Source: Pyxicephalus adspersus
Taxonomy: Eukaryota; Chordata; Amphibia; Anura; Pyxicephalidae
DNA: 64,000 nucleotides
NCBI RefSeq assembly: GCF_032062135.1
Contig: NC_092860.1
Span: forward strand, 128,907,926-128,971,925
Reading direction: 5' to 3'
The translations under genes were made by a program, and so were the position numbers. The notes under the pieces were generated by a model. It was given only the letters and a program-made list of their open reading frames with translations, ran no database searches and was not told the origin of the DNA. Of this stretch, positions 9,798 through 21,527 are shown in pieces (the first letter of the stretch is position 1; every line of letters starts with the position of its first letter).

Positions 9798-10207
9798 TCA
9801 CATATAATGAAACCTTATGATTTGTTGTATCAGAGAGCTATGATGCACATCCAGCTACGTGCTAACATTCTCAGATTATATTCGGAGCACCAAGAGTCTA
9901 CTATGTGGTAATGAACATTAGGTATTACTCAGAAAATGAGTGTGGGAAGAGAAGGAGCAGAACATGACCACAGAGACTGTGGCCTCTATTTTCACAAAGA
10001 GTTCCCTGGGTTTGGAAGATCCAGGATGTTCTAAATATAATCAATGTGTGCAACTGAGAGGTGCTCTCTGGACCTTAAACCACTAATCTGCGGCACTAAA
10101 AGAACTATGCTATACAGTCAATGATTCATACATGCTGTGGGCATTGTTATTTTTAAGGCAAACACTTAGCTGAACACTCTTGTATATTAACACTTCCCAT
10201 CACTAAA

Positions 10208-10400
10208 CTAATTCACTCTTGGAGCTCTTTCAGACTTCACAATTTTCTGCTCCAGGGCAAATAGCAAACTGCCCTGGAGACATAAACCACACTGTAGATG
10301 AATGGAGTTCCAGGCATTACCCTTGCACTTATGGTAGAAATGCAGTGGGGAAAAGGAACCGCATGACCAGAAGCAACATGTTGATTCCAAGAACCATGTT
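10208..10400. repeat. Dispersed repeat copy, unit shared with 10882-11060
   Basis: The segment contains gcaaatagcaaactgccctg, ataaaccacactgtagatg, acccttgcacttatggtaga and ccagaagcaacatg. The same ordered blocks recur at 10905-11025, so the two are copies of one repeat family. The family is not named with certainty. Confidence 0.65.
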
Positions 10401-10793
10401 GAAACCCTAACTTTATGCAAACATACAGACAAAATGTTTCCCAACCAGCGAGGGAGCGCTTAGGAGCACGGTTAAGGTCTTAGTGTTTAGAAATACTCAC
10501 AGATGCATGGAACCTTTAGACACTTGTATGTATAGAACCTAAGGTATTAATTGATATACTGTAGAAATGGGGTTGGCAAGGTAGCAAATATTGCCATTCC
10601 CACAAAACTAAAGGATGATTTGGAAAATATCATGGGATATTTATTTCTAGAAGCTTCAGAAGGAAAGAAATATGGAAAATACAATTGTAAAAGTAGACTG
10701 AGGGATAAAAGAGAGGTGAGATGGGATAAATAGGATTTTAAAACAATTTTTAACATAATCCAAAAGTTTCAATCTATAAAGTGTGAGAACCTG

Positions 10794-11165
10794 ATTCTAC
10801 AGAGACACAAAGAATTGTGATTCCTAACAGTTGTGATGTCCATCGAGTGGGTCAGTCAATAGTCACACAAGTTATATTATTCTGTACAGTTAGCTGCTTC
10901 AAGGCACATAGCAAACTGCTGCTCAGTAAGAATAAATCACACTGCAGGTGGATACGCTGCATGCGGTACCCTTGCACTTGAGGTGGAAATGCATGCCGAG
11001 AAGCAACATACTGCTTTCAAGAACACAACCACACTGCAACCCCACCACAAATGCAACCACAAGCATACGCATTCTATATAGACACAAATCAGTGCAGAAG
11101 ATTATTCCTGATCACTGTAAGGTCCATCAGGTGGGTCGGTCAATTGTCAGACAAGTTATATTATT
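10794..11165. repeat. Repeat unit bounded by about 90-bp direct repeats
   Basis: Copy one (10794-10881) and copy two (11071-11165) share attcta...agacacaaa, gtccatc, gtgggtc and acaagttatattatt in the same order, at roughly 80 percent identity by eye. Between them lies the block shared with 10208-10400. The arrangement suggests either a tandem repeat or short long-terminal-repeat-like ends. No coding sequence lies inside. Confidence 0.6.
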
Positions 11166-11169
11166 CATT

Positions 11170-12295
11170 GTTGATTAGATAGAAATAACCTGGTGACATG
11201 CATATTCCTCTATGAATTATATGTTCTACATAAAGAATGAAAGCAGCTGGAGAGAAAACTGTTCAAAAGGCCAAAATCATTCCCAGTATGTTAACCATTT
11301 GGGAAAGGTTATGCTTGATTATTTTAATATCTTAGAAGCACTAGTTTGACCCCTTGCTGATAGCTATATTTTATTTTTACTTATCTTGGACTTTAGCAGA
11401 TGTAGATGTTCTCAAAAAAGTTTTTAAAAAGATATTTTTACTTTTTTTATAATATATAATGAAATACCCAAGCAATGAGAAATAGCGGTCTGGAACACAT
11501 CTGATAAATTGAGCAGAAAAAGAACACAACAGAAAAGGAGACAATTACATAGAAAGCTCATGTGATGGATTATAAAATAGCTAATATTTAAGTAGTGTTT
11601 TCAAGGAAAACAACATGAACATTGCCATAATTTCCATAGGACAAGATAGACGATCAATGAAACAACACACCTTGCTTCAAGCAACTTGTATCATCAGAAA
11701 AACACTGAGATGTGTTAATTTGCCATGCTGCTGTGATGACATGGTAACACTCTGTTGCTATATAAGTAAAGCCATAGCTAAGGGGTACATATAATTTGTA
11801 AGAAGTAGCTCCCAGCAAAAAAAATGTATAAATAAAAAAATGAAAATGATTTTTAGATCTAGAGGCATGCAAATCATTTTCAAAAATTACATTTTACAGC
11901 AGTCTTTATGTATAAGAATGTGTGTCAGTCAATTGTCCTCTTTCTCCTAAAGCTGCCACTTCAAAAGAATTGCTCGGATAATTTGACTATTAAGAATTAT
12001 GACAGATCCTGCTGACTAAACAGTGTCATCATAAAGGAGGATCAACCTTTCAACCAGAATCCTCAAATTTTTGATTAGAGAGGCTAAACCGTCCAATGCT
12101 GACCATGTTGATTGATAAGAAATGTATTTAACTGGTATGGTAAAATTATTATTTATATTAATAATGATTTAAACAGTGTGATCATCTTCCATGGCACTGC
12201 AGAATAGACAATTGTGCAAACATATCTACAGTGAGGAAGATACAGATAATGACCAGATGAACAGCTAAACCTTTACATTGTACATACTGGAGGAA

Positions 12296-12299
<4 letters not shown>
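11170..12299. other. AT-rich sequence without recognised genes
   Basis: No open frame above 72 codons and no repeat recognised. Confidence 0.55.

Positions 12300-12331
<32 letters not shown>
12300..12331. repeat. AT dinucleotide microsatellite
   Basis: Fifteen uninterrupted AT units with flanking imperfect bases. Confidence 0.95.
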
Positions 12332-12334
<3 letters not shown>

Positions 12335-15300
12335 TCAGAATAGTGAAAATTAATATTGTTGATCCAGCCCAACACACACACATATTCAATTCTCCCTCAT
12401 TTCTGCCAGGTAAATACACTTTGGTTCAGGTGAAGAATAAATGTCTATGTAATGAACGCATTTATCCCCAAGGGAAAGAATAAATGTTGCCAATCAACAC
12501 CTAGTTAAACTTAAGAAGAGTGTAGGCTTTTCTCAGCAGTAAAACCAAAGACATTGCCTTTGAAGGTTACTGTTATGGCTTTGTTGGTTACATTACCATA
12601 CTAATATTTCAAATAAAATTGGTTTAATAAAAGATGAGAGATGAAGATGACGCTATGTCCAAAAACAACACAAAGCTGATTGCATTTAAATACCAGCAGA
12701 ATAAAGTAGAAATATGAGTAGAGACGTAATGAGATGCATAACTAACAGTAAGGCAAAGCTGTTATTAAGATTTGAGCATATAAAATATACATGTACTGAA
12801 TCTTTGGTAAAGCATTTGTTGAGTTAACTGAACCCACACTTTCACAGCTCTTACTGTAAAATACTTTATCCATGGAGGTTGAAGGTGAACTCTAGGCTGA
12901 TATAAAGACATACATGTATGCAGAATATTGATGAAAATACCAATACATTGATTTTGAAAGCAGCCATCTGGTTTTGACCTGAAATTACTGTCTCATAACC
13001 CTAAGGAAGTATGGAACACATACCACAGATCTAGACTGAAAGTGAATATTACAAATCATGCTTTGTTATTATATTTCATAGTATCTTAATAGAATCTGGT
13101 TGTGTTTTGCTGGAGTTCTACTTTCAGCTTCTTTTCTTCCAGTTGTAAAGAGAAGCCTTGTGTCTTCTGTGCCTACACTAAAGTGAGCAACTTTACACTG
13201 ATTTCACCCAATGGACCAATATTGTATTTATAAAAGGTTACACATCATATCTCCTTAAGAACTCTTGTAAATAAATCTAATCCATTTCAGTTCAGGTAAG
13301 CTAACCTTACAGGTGATGTCCACCATGCTACTTATTAAAAAAGCGGCCCTATTCTTCTCCAGGTCTGAATCATCCTTTGCATATTCAGGATTTGTTCTAG
13401 ATTTTAATAACCATAACAAGTCTGCTTGAAAATCCTATATTAAATAGATACTGCTGAAAATGAAACGTGTGTATCATTTCTATATGAAGGATAAACTACC
13501 ATAATACAAACCAGAGTACAGAAATTACAAAAATCAATTCATTAAAATAAACATGTCTGGAACTCTTAGCCACTGGGGCCCTTAATAAATGGTTTATATC
13601 CTAATAAACAGCTTCAAAATTAACCGCTCAATTTAAATGTTGAAAAGAAGTGTCTTTTGTGGATATATATATATATTTCTGGACATTCACAGCCATTACT
13701 GCAATTCATCATACACCCACAGGACAATAACACATGACTGAAAATGTCATTGATACAGTGATCAATAACACCTACTAACAAATTACTATGAACCAACACA
13801 ATCTTGTTATTGGCCAAGGCAATCATGTTATGCTGGTCGAACTGAAGAAAGCATTTGTTTTCATAAGCTGTCATTCAGTGGGAAGAATGTAACATATCGA
13901 TGTAGCAGGAGAAAATGGGAGAAACAGCAATTTAAACTTAGTAAGCCTAAAATAAACAATATTTTTAATATAGCTGTAATCTACAGGTCATCCCGAAACT
14001 GAACATTCACCGCTCCCCTACCACAAATATGCATTCATCAATGACAAAAAGCTAAGGGAAATTTAAAGAAGGTCCCATTACAAATTCAGTTTGTTCAGTT
14101 CATATTCCAAGTCTAAATCTATAACTGTAATGAGATTTGTACTACTTTGTTGCCATTTCTCACTGACACTGTATGGATAAAATGTAACGCTTTGGAGAAT
14201 TGTACAGACACAACTGATCTCTACCATTTAGAACAGCCCAACCTGTATACATTCACTGGCATTCCTGTACTGTACTATCCAGCATTTGTTTCTGAAAATA
14301 TTGAAATTAAATAAAATAATTTTTTATATAAATGATATGATTTTTACTTGGGATGAGTAAAAAATACTAATATTAGCAAAATATATATATTTTTTTACTC
14401 TTTATTTTGTGTTTTAATATTTATTTTTTTACTTTTTTATTTATTTGCTGTTATTTTAAACATGTATTTATACTTTTTAGTTTTTTTTTGCCACAAAAAT
14501 GCAAAAAAAAAAAAAGTAACCTATTTTACTAAAAAAATTAAAAAAAATTACTAACCTATTTTACCTATTTTAAGCCATCAAAAATTACTCCTAAGTGCAG
14601 TCACATATTATACATTCCCATGCTTCAAATCCCTTCTACAATATCTACAATATCAAACTTCTGCAGAGCTGCTGGACAAAATATTCTAATCTGGGCCCAC
14701 CAATGTTCTGGGCACTAACTATTCAATCCAATGGAGGATGCACACAGCATGGAGGGGCTCAGCTTGGAAGAATATGGCAATGACTTCTAAAGTTCATGGA
14801 CAACATATCCCTGGATTGGGGACATAGAAGTTTACGAATTCAAAGAATATTTGAAGGCAGGGCTATCTAACCACAAAAACTTACATCAGTACCCTCAGCA
14901 TGAAAGAAGCATTTTAATACATGGACAGAGACTGCTGAACAATAAGAAAGGAATATAATACTATCTCACTCAATCTGAAGCAGAAAATAAAGCTTAAGAT
15001 GAAATATAGACTCCAACTGTTGTCTTGTATGGGTTCATGGTTGTATCACAAGGACTTTTCCAGGTACCCCTAGTTAACAGGAAAGAAAGGGCTGGATGTA
15101 AAATGTAACCAACCAGCTTGCATTGCATGTTTGATGGGAAGTTGTTGGAGTTTATCTGTTTGTCAAAAATGTTGCATCAGGCTAAACAAAATGAGGTCTG
15201 TTGTCTGTGCAACCACAGAGATCAATGGATGACATCGATTTCAAAGCATTTAGCTAAGGGCACATTTCTGTTCATCAAACTCTGCCTGTAGCTCTCTGCT

Positions 15301-15523
15301 AGTGAAAAGAACAGGGGGAAGGGGGGTCAAGATAGAGGGTTATTGAAATGTATGGAATCTGCAAAAAATATTTTATACATCAATGCATAAGCAAAGCTAT
15401 GTTGCATGGTTTAAAATAATTCCCGTAACCTCTATGGATAAATGTCTGGTGTGAGTATATAAAAAGATAAATATATACATGGTTTTGGCATTAGCATCAT
15501 TACATTTCTTTTAATTTATATTC
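12332..15523. other. AT-rich sequence, low complexity around 14320-14590
   Basis: No gene was recognised. A short TA run lies at 13663-13675. From 14320 to 14590 the sequence is almost all A and T, with T-rich then A-rich tracts. The stretch 12880-13200 may be an old short inverted-repeat element (gtgaactctagg near 12886 against ctggagttctac near 13112), but the match is weak. Confidence 0.5.
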
Positions 15524-15846
15524 ATGCTCCAAGACTTTTCTAGAGCTTCCCCCACTCTCTGGAATGGTCTTCCTCATCTTTTTCCGCTTGCTTCTACTTT
15601 CTGCTCATTTAAAAGAGCACTCAAAACCCATTTTTTCAAACTTGCCTACCCATCTTCTTCTCACTACTTCCCATCACTCCATATCTCCCCTCCTATTGTG
15701 TGTCACTTCTCCCTCCTCTTAGATTGTAAGCTCTTCCTCTCCAGGGTCCTCTCCTCTTCCTGTGTCACTATTTGCATTTGCCTGTCATTTGCAACCACTA
15801 ATTAATGTACAGCACTGCATAATATGTTGGTGCTATATAAATCCTG

Positions 15847-15847
<1 letters not shown>
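15524..15847 (+). mobile_element. L2-clade LINE 3' fragment with the end of the reverse transcriptase ORF
   Basis: The start of the segment encodes LQDFSRASPTLWNGLP and SFKRALKTHFFKLAYP, the C-terminal pattern of L2/CR1-type LINE ORF2 proteins (x-FS-x-A-x-P-x-LWN-x-LP then SFK-x-x-LKTH-x-F). The 3' untranslated part has the family blocks tagattgtaagctcttc, tgtgtcactatttgcatttg, gtacagcactgcataatatg and ttggtgctatataaatcctg. It then runs directly into an ATT microsatellite, the expected LINE tail. The copy is truncated at 5' and frameless beyond this domain. Confidence 0.88.
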
Positions 15848-15882
<35 letters not shown>

Positions 15883-15901
15883 AATAATAATAATAATAAT
15901 A

Positions 15902-15937
<36 letters not shown>

Positions 15938-15940
15938 AAT
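15848..15940. repeat. Palindromic ATT/AAT microsatellite, tail of the L2 copy
   Basis: The strand carries TTA units (15848-15880), then ATA units (15881-15902), then ATT units (15903-15934), then AAT. Adjacent arms are reverse complements, so the array is a long perfect hairpin. The poly-Ile open frame across it is a by-product. Confidence 0.95.
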
Positions 15941-16768
15941 CATTTTACAACTGACCAGAATCTATTTACCCAACAGTATAGTGAAAGATGCTTAAAAGGA
16001 ACAATCCATGCTGACAGTGCTTTTCTGCCATCAGGTGTATATCAAGTATTTGCAAAGAGTATGTCTTACAGTTTCATTTTCTGTAAAGAGTAAAAACCTA
16101 ATATCTCTATTACACTTTGGCTAAACTAAAAAAAAAAAAATGTTAGTTCTTTTGTCAATGTCTGTTTATTAAGGCTGTCCATCAACAGCCCAAACCCTCC
16201 CCCTTGGGATGGAATGATGCAAAGCCGTACTGAGAATTGGCCTATTTGGCAGTATACCAGGAGACACTTATGAACATTTATTACATCAACTTGAAAAATC
16301 CTCACAGCCTAAGTTTTCTCTCCTTTCACTAACAATAAAACAAGAGTTAGAAAATAAATACACCATTGCAGTCTTTCAGCTACATTGTGTGACATGATCT
16401 CGAGAAGTCATTCTCTGGGAGATTCTGCCTATGGTCAGCAAAGTTGTTGACTCAAGTGAGGATAGTCCAATCCCTTCTTAATTTTTAAATATTTAAAAGA
16501 TAAAGGTGCTACCATGTAAAGGTGCTACCATGTATACCATGTATATTATAACACTGGAGCTCTTCTTTAAAGGAAAACTCTGAGCAGTTCCAAAGTTCTT
16601 ACCATTAACCCGCTCCTACCAATAGATAACGTATTCGTTGCTTATATGTGTATGTGTATGTATATATATGTGCTATATATATACATATCTTAACATACAG
16701 TCCTGTCCAGTCCAGTCCTCTTCTCTCTAGAACTGGAATGTCTGTGGACGATCTTACTGATAAAATGG
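15941..16768. other. AT-rich sequence with a 16-bp tandem duplication
   Basis: aaaggtgctaccatgt is exactly duplicated at 16502-16517 and 16518-16533. A TA/TG-rich run lies at 16650-16690. No gene was recognised. Confidence 0.6.
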
Positions 16769-16987
16769 GCCTGATTTAATAAAGCCCTCCTAAAGGCTGA
16801 AGATCCACTTTCATTAGTGAATCTGAGTGATCCACCAAACCTGGAATGGGATTCTCGAAAGTCTTTTGCTATTTATTAACAAATGTTTTCAAACTTGGAC
16901 CAGACCCATTCCAGGTTTGCTGGATCACCAAGGTTTACTGATGAATGTGTATCTTCTCCAGTCTTGGAAAGCTTTATTAAATCAGGC
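16769..16987. mobile_element. Long-palindrome miniature inverted-repeat element, copy 1
   Basis: The first 17 bases (16769-16785) and last 17 bases (16971-16987) are perfect reverse complements, gcctgatttaataaagc. Pairing extends inward: tgatccaccaaacctggaat (from 16828) matches the complement of attccaggtttgctggatca (to 16928) except for one base. The 219-bp unit is thus almost a full-length palindrome. Copies 23260-23488 and 49119-49318 show the same organisation. It has no coding capacity. No clear target duplication was found. Confidence 0.85.
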
Positions 16988-17836
16988 ATTACAAGTGCAG
17001 GACAAGAAGAGGCCACAGGTCCTGCATTGTATACAATGATGTTGGCAGGAAGAGCGGCTTTAGGAAAACAGTCACCACAACCCAAATCCTTGGATGTAAA
17101 GGATTAAGATAATCTATACCGCCTGTTATCCCATCTCCTATGAACATTAAATATATTATCAGCTAGGGAAAAACTAACAGTTTTAATGATTTTTTGGAAC
17201 TGTTCTTAGAAAAGTTTTTCATTTTAATTTTTGAATAGGTGACTTGAATCAGTCAAATTCCAACATCACATAAGAGATGATATTTTCTTTATTGGTTGTA
17301 TATGCTCCCATAACAACATCATCATTGTTCTGTGCATTATCTTAGCACACAAACCTAAAGAAGTCACACAGAATCGCTCCAGCAGCTCTTGCTTTGAAGC
17401 CATTATTGTACTATTTCAAAAATTGCTACAAAGTACGTGTACCTATTTGCTAAAGTGAGAATAGCTGTATGGGGAACCAGATGTCATACTGTGATGTCTT
17501 TCAGAAGCAATAAAAGGTGATAACAACTGTAAAGGACCACACAGGATCCACAATGCTTATTGTATTCTACATGATTTGTTTTTCTTTTGTAGCTATGTAT
17601 TTTGTTGTAGCAGTGATAAAGCAATATTAACTAGGTAATTCAACCAACACAAAATGTACATATGGTCAAAACAATACTAAAACAATAGTAAGAAAAGAAT
17701 AAGTAGGAAAAGCATTTTAAACAAAATAATGCTAAATAGTTTTTCATGTTTATATTTTATGTCTTTATTTCCCCCACGCAGTAGCCCTTGCTAGCACTGT
17801 TTTCAATCTAAAGCTGCGTACGCACTTGCAATTTTT
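16988..17836. other. AT-rich sequence ending in the edge of an inverted-repeat element
   Basis: No gene was recognised. The last bases before the gap (17811-17836, aaagctgcgtacgcacttgc then aattttt) match the end of the element at 20791, so the gap probably hides a copy of it. Confidence 0.55.
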
Positions 17837-18499
17837 NNNNNNNNNNNNNNNNNNNNNNNNNNNNNNNNNNNNNNNNNNNNNNNNNNNNNNNNNNNNNNNN
17901 NNNNNNNNNNNNNNNNNNNNNNNNNNNNNNNNNNNNNNNNNNNNNNNNNNNNNNNNNNNNNNNNNNNNNNNNNNNNNNNNNNNNNNNNNNNNNNNNNNNN
18001 NNNNNNNNNNNNNNNNNNNNNNNNNNNNNNNNNNNNNNNNNNNNNNNNNNNNNNNNNNNNNNNNNNNNNNNNNNNNNNNNNNNNNNNNNNNNNNNNNNNN
18101 NNNNNNNNNNNNNNNNNNNNNNNNNNNNNNNNNNNNNNNNNNNNNNNNNNNNNNNNNNNNNNNNNNNNNNNNNNNNNNNNNNNNNNNNNNNNNNNNNNNN
18201 NNNNNNNNNNNNNNNNNNNNNNNNNNNNNNNNNNNNNNNNNNNNNNNNNNNNNNNNNNNNNNNNNNNNNNNNNNNNNNNNNNNNNNNNNNNNNNNNNNNN
18301 NNNNNNNNNNNNNNNNNNNNNNNNNNNNNNNNNNNNNNNNNNNNNNNNNNNNNNNNNNNNNNNNNNNNNNNNNNNNNNNNNNNNNNNNNNNNNNNNNNNN
18401 NNNNNNNNNNNNNNNNNNNNNNNNNNNNNNNNNNNNNNNNNNNNNNNNNNNNNNNNNNNNNNNNNNNNNNNNNNNNNNNNNNNNNNNNNNNNNNNNNNN
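17837..18499. other. Assembly gap of 663 N
   Basis: No sequence is available. Open frames drawn across it are artefacts. The right flank begins with a run of T, suggesting a repeat-caused gap. Confidence 1.
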
Positions 18500-20484
18500 T
18501 TTTTTTTTTTTTTTGCTGCTGATAGTAACAGACACTTTTAACCGACAGAAACTGAATGGTGCACTAAAGCCTTTTGATACATGGTCCCACCCATGCCAGA
18601 CATGTCTGAAACCTTTAATCAGGCAGATGTTATATCTTTAAAACCTTTAGCCCTAGGGTCATGCAAATCACTGCTAAATCAAAAGAACGGTTATGTATTC
18701 AAGGTGTCTGATCTTTGATTTGTATATTTTTAATTGCCTTTATTAACTCCTATGTACAAAAGTTTAAAAATGATCTCCCCATTTAGCTTTTTTTCATGTT
18801 AGCACATAAAATTACATGTTGGAAATTTTTGGATCACTTTATTTCAACTCTGATTTGCATTACCTTGCAAAAAAAAAAAAAACACTATTACACTGAAAAA
18901 AATGTGCTAAGCATTTCAATAATAAAATATTAAAATGTAAATGACAAACACATAGCTTTTTACAGGAGGAACTCTGAAGAAGTGGGGAATACTTTATTCT
19001 AAATAAATTAAAAAAATAAATTTAAAATCATTTTCATGTCCAATATTTGGTAAGTATATTGATTGAAATTTGGTCGGACCAGAGTTGAAAGATAATTTTG
19101 ATATATAATAGTACTAAAAAAATAATAGTACTAAAATAGAATTGATATTTGTAATTTTATTATTGATTTGAAATAATATTGATAAGGAATTGCATAGTGT
19201 ATGCAAAGCATTAATCTAAGGTGTAAATAAAAGTAGCCGAATTCCAGCACTAAAATATGATTTATTAATGTGTGGTGAAGTACATATAAACCCAACTCAT
19301 ATAATCTCATAAAAACTTTACCTGTCACCGTTTCTCAATAATTCTCCTGCATTGTCATCCTGCCACATGCACCCCTGGCAGCTGTGCTGACATGCTTTGC
19401 ACACGCATGATTCACCAATCCCTTTACCTGTGTCTATTTTTTTTTTTCATTTTATTAGGGTTTAAATGTACTTCAATTATTTGCTACAAATACTTTTTCC
19501 TCATTTTGTTAGACATCATATTAAAAACTAAATATTTAAAAATGCTGTAATGTCAGCATTTTAGGGTCAGAAATTTCCAATAATCAGAAATGGGCGGTAT
19601 ACAAAAATAAAGCATTTGATGTAATCCCTTTTATCAGTACATAAGGTCATAATTAAGAAGAATAACATAATCCTAGCCAATTTCACTAGTATTTGCCTTT
19701 GTTCAGCTGCAATCATTATACTGTCATTGCCAGCTCCATACGTGATCCTTTAAGCCTGTCATTACAGCTTTCAATTCATAAACCCCAAATTGCACCTTGG
19801 AGGCAGCCAGGAGGAGAGATCTAGCATTTTAGGTGAGTTATATTTTTATTCAACTCAGACAAGACTTGACAACAAGCTGAGAGTTTCTTATTTATATGGA
19901 AATGACTAAAATGTGTGTTTAATTTAGATTTGGAGATCCTCAACTGGAAAAAGCAATTAATGAACATATGAGAAGGAGTAGAGATGGGAATACCCAGTTC
20001 ATATCTATATATTCTTCTGGAGAGTTTTCCATACAAATATTATTGCTGAAGTGCTGGACTTGTAGCTGTGGAATACTGTTGACAATCACAATTACTTAAG
20101 ATCGATCCTAGGTAACATCAGAGCACAAAACCATTTTCCAGCTGCCGCCTTCATAGCAGCACTTCAGAAATTTGGTAAATCCCACATTTATAAGTGATGT
20201 CTATGAATTTGCAGCACTGTAAACAGACATTAAACAGGAAAAACATGTTTATTTCATCTGAGCAAAACATTTGCACATTATATTACCATTCTTTTAATAT
20301 AAATATATATTGTTGTATATTTTAACAACGACAATATAATCAGGGAGCACCTGGTATATAAACACATTAGACAACAAAAGTTGTCTTTAAAATTTGCTTC
20401 AATCAGCAGTATGAAACAATATCACTATGGCACTGGTAAAGCTGTGGCACAAAAGATGTTTTATGAGAATTGAGTATGCAAATA
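18500..20484. other. AT-rich sequence without recognised genes
   Basis: Poly-A or poly-T runs occur near 18500, 18868 and 19436. No open frame above 71 codons outside the gap, and no repeat family was identified. Confidence 0.55.
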
Positions 20485-20790
20485 GGAGCTTACAGGGAGG
20501 GTCAGTGATAAGGTTACAGGGAAACTTAGTGAAAGGGACGTTTAGTGATAAGGTTATGGAAAGAATTAGTGTAAGTGTTAGAGAGAGGGTTAGGTATAGT
20601 AATATAGAAAGAATTAGTGTGAAGGTTACAGAAGAGGTTAGTGATAGGATTACAGAGAGAATTAGTGAAAAATTTTACAAGAAGGGTTAGTGATAGGGTC
20701 ACAAAGATAATTTGTGTAAGGATTTATAGGGAGGGTTTGCGGTACGGTCACAGAGAGAATCAGTATAAAGATTATAAGATAGTTTCGTGT
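20485..20790 (+). repeat. Degenerate minisatellite, left part
   Basis: Diverged tandem units of the form gttagtgataaggttacag and agagagaattagtgtaagg alternate through the region, with a unit of about 40 bases. The same pattern resumes at 21240-21385, so a later insertion splits the array. The 87-codon open frame at 20427-20690 is this repeat translated. Confidence 0.8.
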
Positions 20791-21075
20791 AAGGCTACGT
20801 ACACACGTGCAATTTTTGTCGTTAGAAAAAGAACGATTAATGATTATGCACGATTATTTTGAATGATCGTATATTGCACAATTCTGTACATGCTGTAACG
20901 ATACGATCGTTCAAATATAATCCACCAATAATGTACACACTCAAGATACGATCGTTTGAACGATGCAGGAAGGGACATGTACAGGGGAATGTGTACCACA
21001 GAACAATCCACAGTCACTGAACGTCCATACACACAATAGATAGCAAACAATCAACGCCCAACCCTCCCTAAGACA
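20791..21075. mobile_element. Inverted-repeat element of the tacacacgtgcaattttt family
   Basis: It begins aaggctacgtacacacgtgc and contains repeated acgatcgtt motifs and several gtacacac-like blocks. Related ends occur at 17811, 32098 (reverse, gtacgtgtgtaccca), 56110 and 59680. It interrupts the minisatellite. The right boundary is not defined; the array restarts only at about 21240. Confidence 0.6.
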
Positions 21076-21239
21076 GGACAGTCCAATCAAGTTTTTGAGG
21101 GTAAAAAACAGGTCATGATAGAAAAACATAATTTTCTAATTCCTTGTAAACTAAATCATGTTACATCTACTGCTTTGTGTTATAGGAACAATGAAAAAAT
21201 GTGCAGATCCTGGCACTCAAGGACTACAGTTGGTCGGCC

Positions 21240-21385
21240 GTGATATAGGGATTATAATAGGAGCTAGTGGGATAGTTACAGGAACAGAGAACTATTGAGA
21301 GACTTACAGAGAGAGTTAGTATGGGAATAAATAACAGAGAGTTAGTATTATGGTTACAGGGTTAATTAATGGAAGTGATAGTATT
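21240..21385 (+). repeat. Degenerate minisatellite, right part
   Basis: Units such as gagctagtgggatagttaca, gagagagttagtatggg and cagagagttagtattatggt continue the pattern of 20485-20790. Confidence 0.7.
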
Positions 21386-21467
21386 AAGGTCTGTATGGAG
21401 AGATTTTATTTGCTGCAAGTAGGTTTTGCATTTACATATATGTCCATGAGAATTCCAAACATGCCTA

Positions 21468-21527
21468 CAGATCAGATGCATGTCAGATGCAAACAAGCAG
21501 GTCAGATGCATGTCAGAAGGAAGTCAA
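21468..21527. repeat. 30-bp tandem duplication
   Basis: Two adjacent units, the first beginning cagatcagatgcatgtcaga and the second caggtcagatgcatgtcaga, with a third partial unit (caggtcaaatg) near 21531. Confidence 0.85.

Noticed and set aside
15848..15940. CRISPR-like array
   Set aside because: It is a trinucleotide microsatellite without spacers, in a vertebrate context.
15824..16093. 89-codon poly-Ile frame
   Set aside because: It is a translation of the ATT microsatellite.
17765..18641. Open frames of over 250 codons
   Set aside because: They run through the N gap and have no real sequence inside.
20427..20690. 87-codon frame with repeated ERISVKV-like phrases
   Set aside because: It is the translation of a minisatellite, and the periodicity continues out of frame on both sides.
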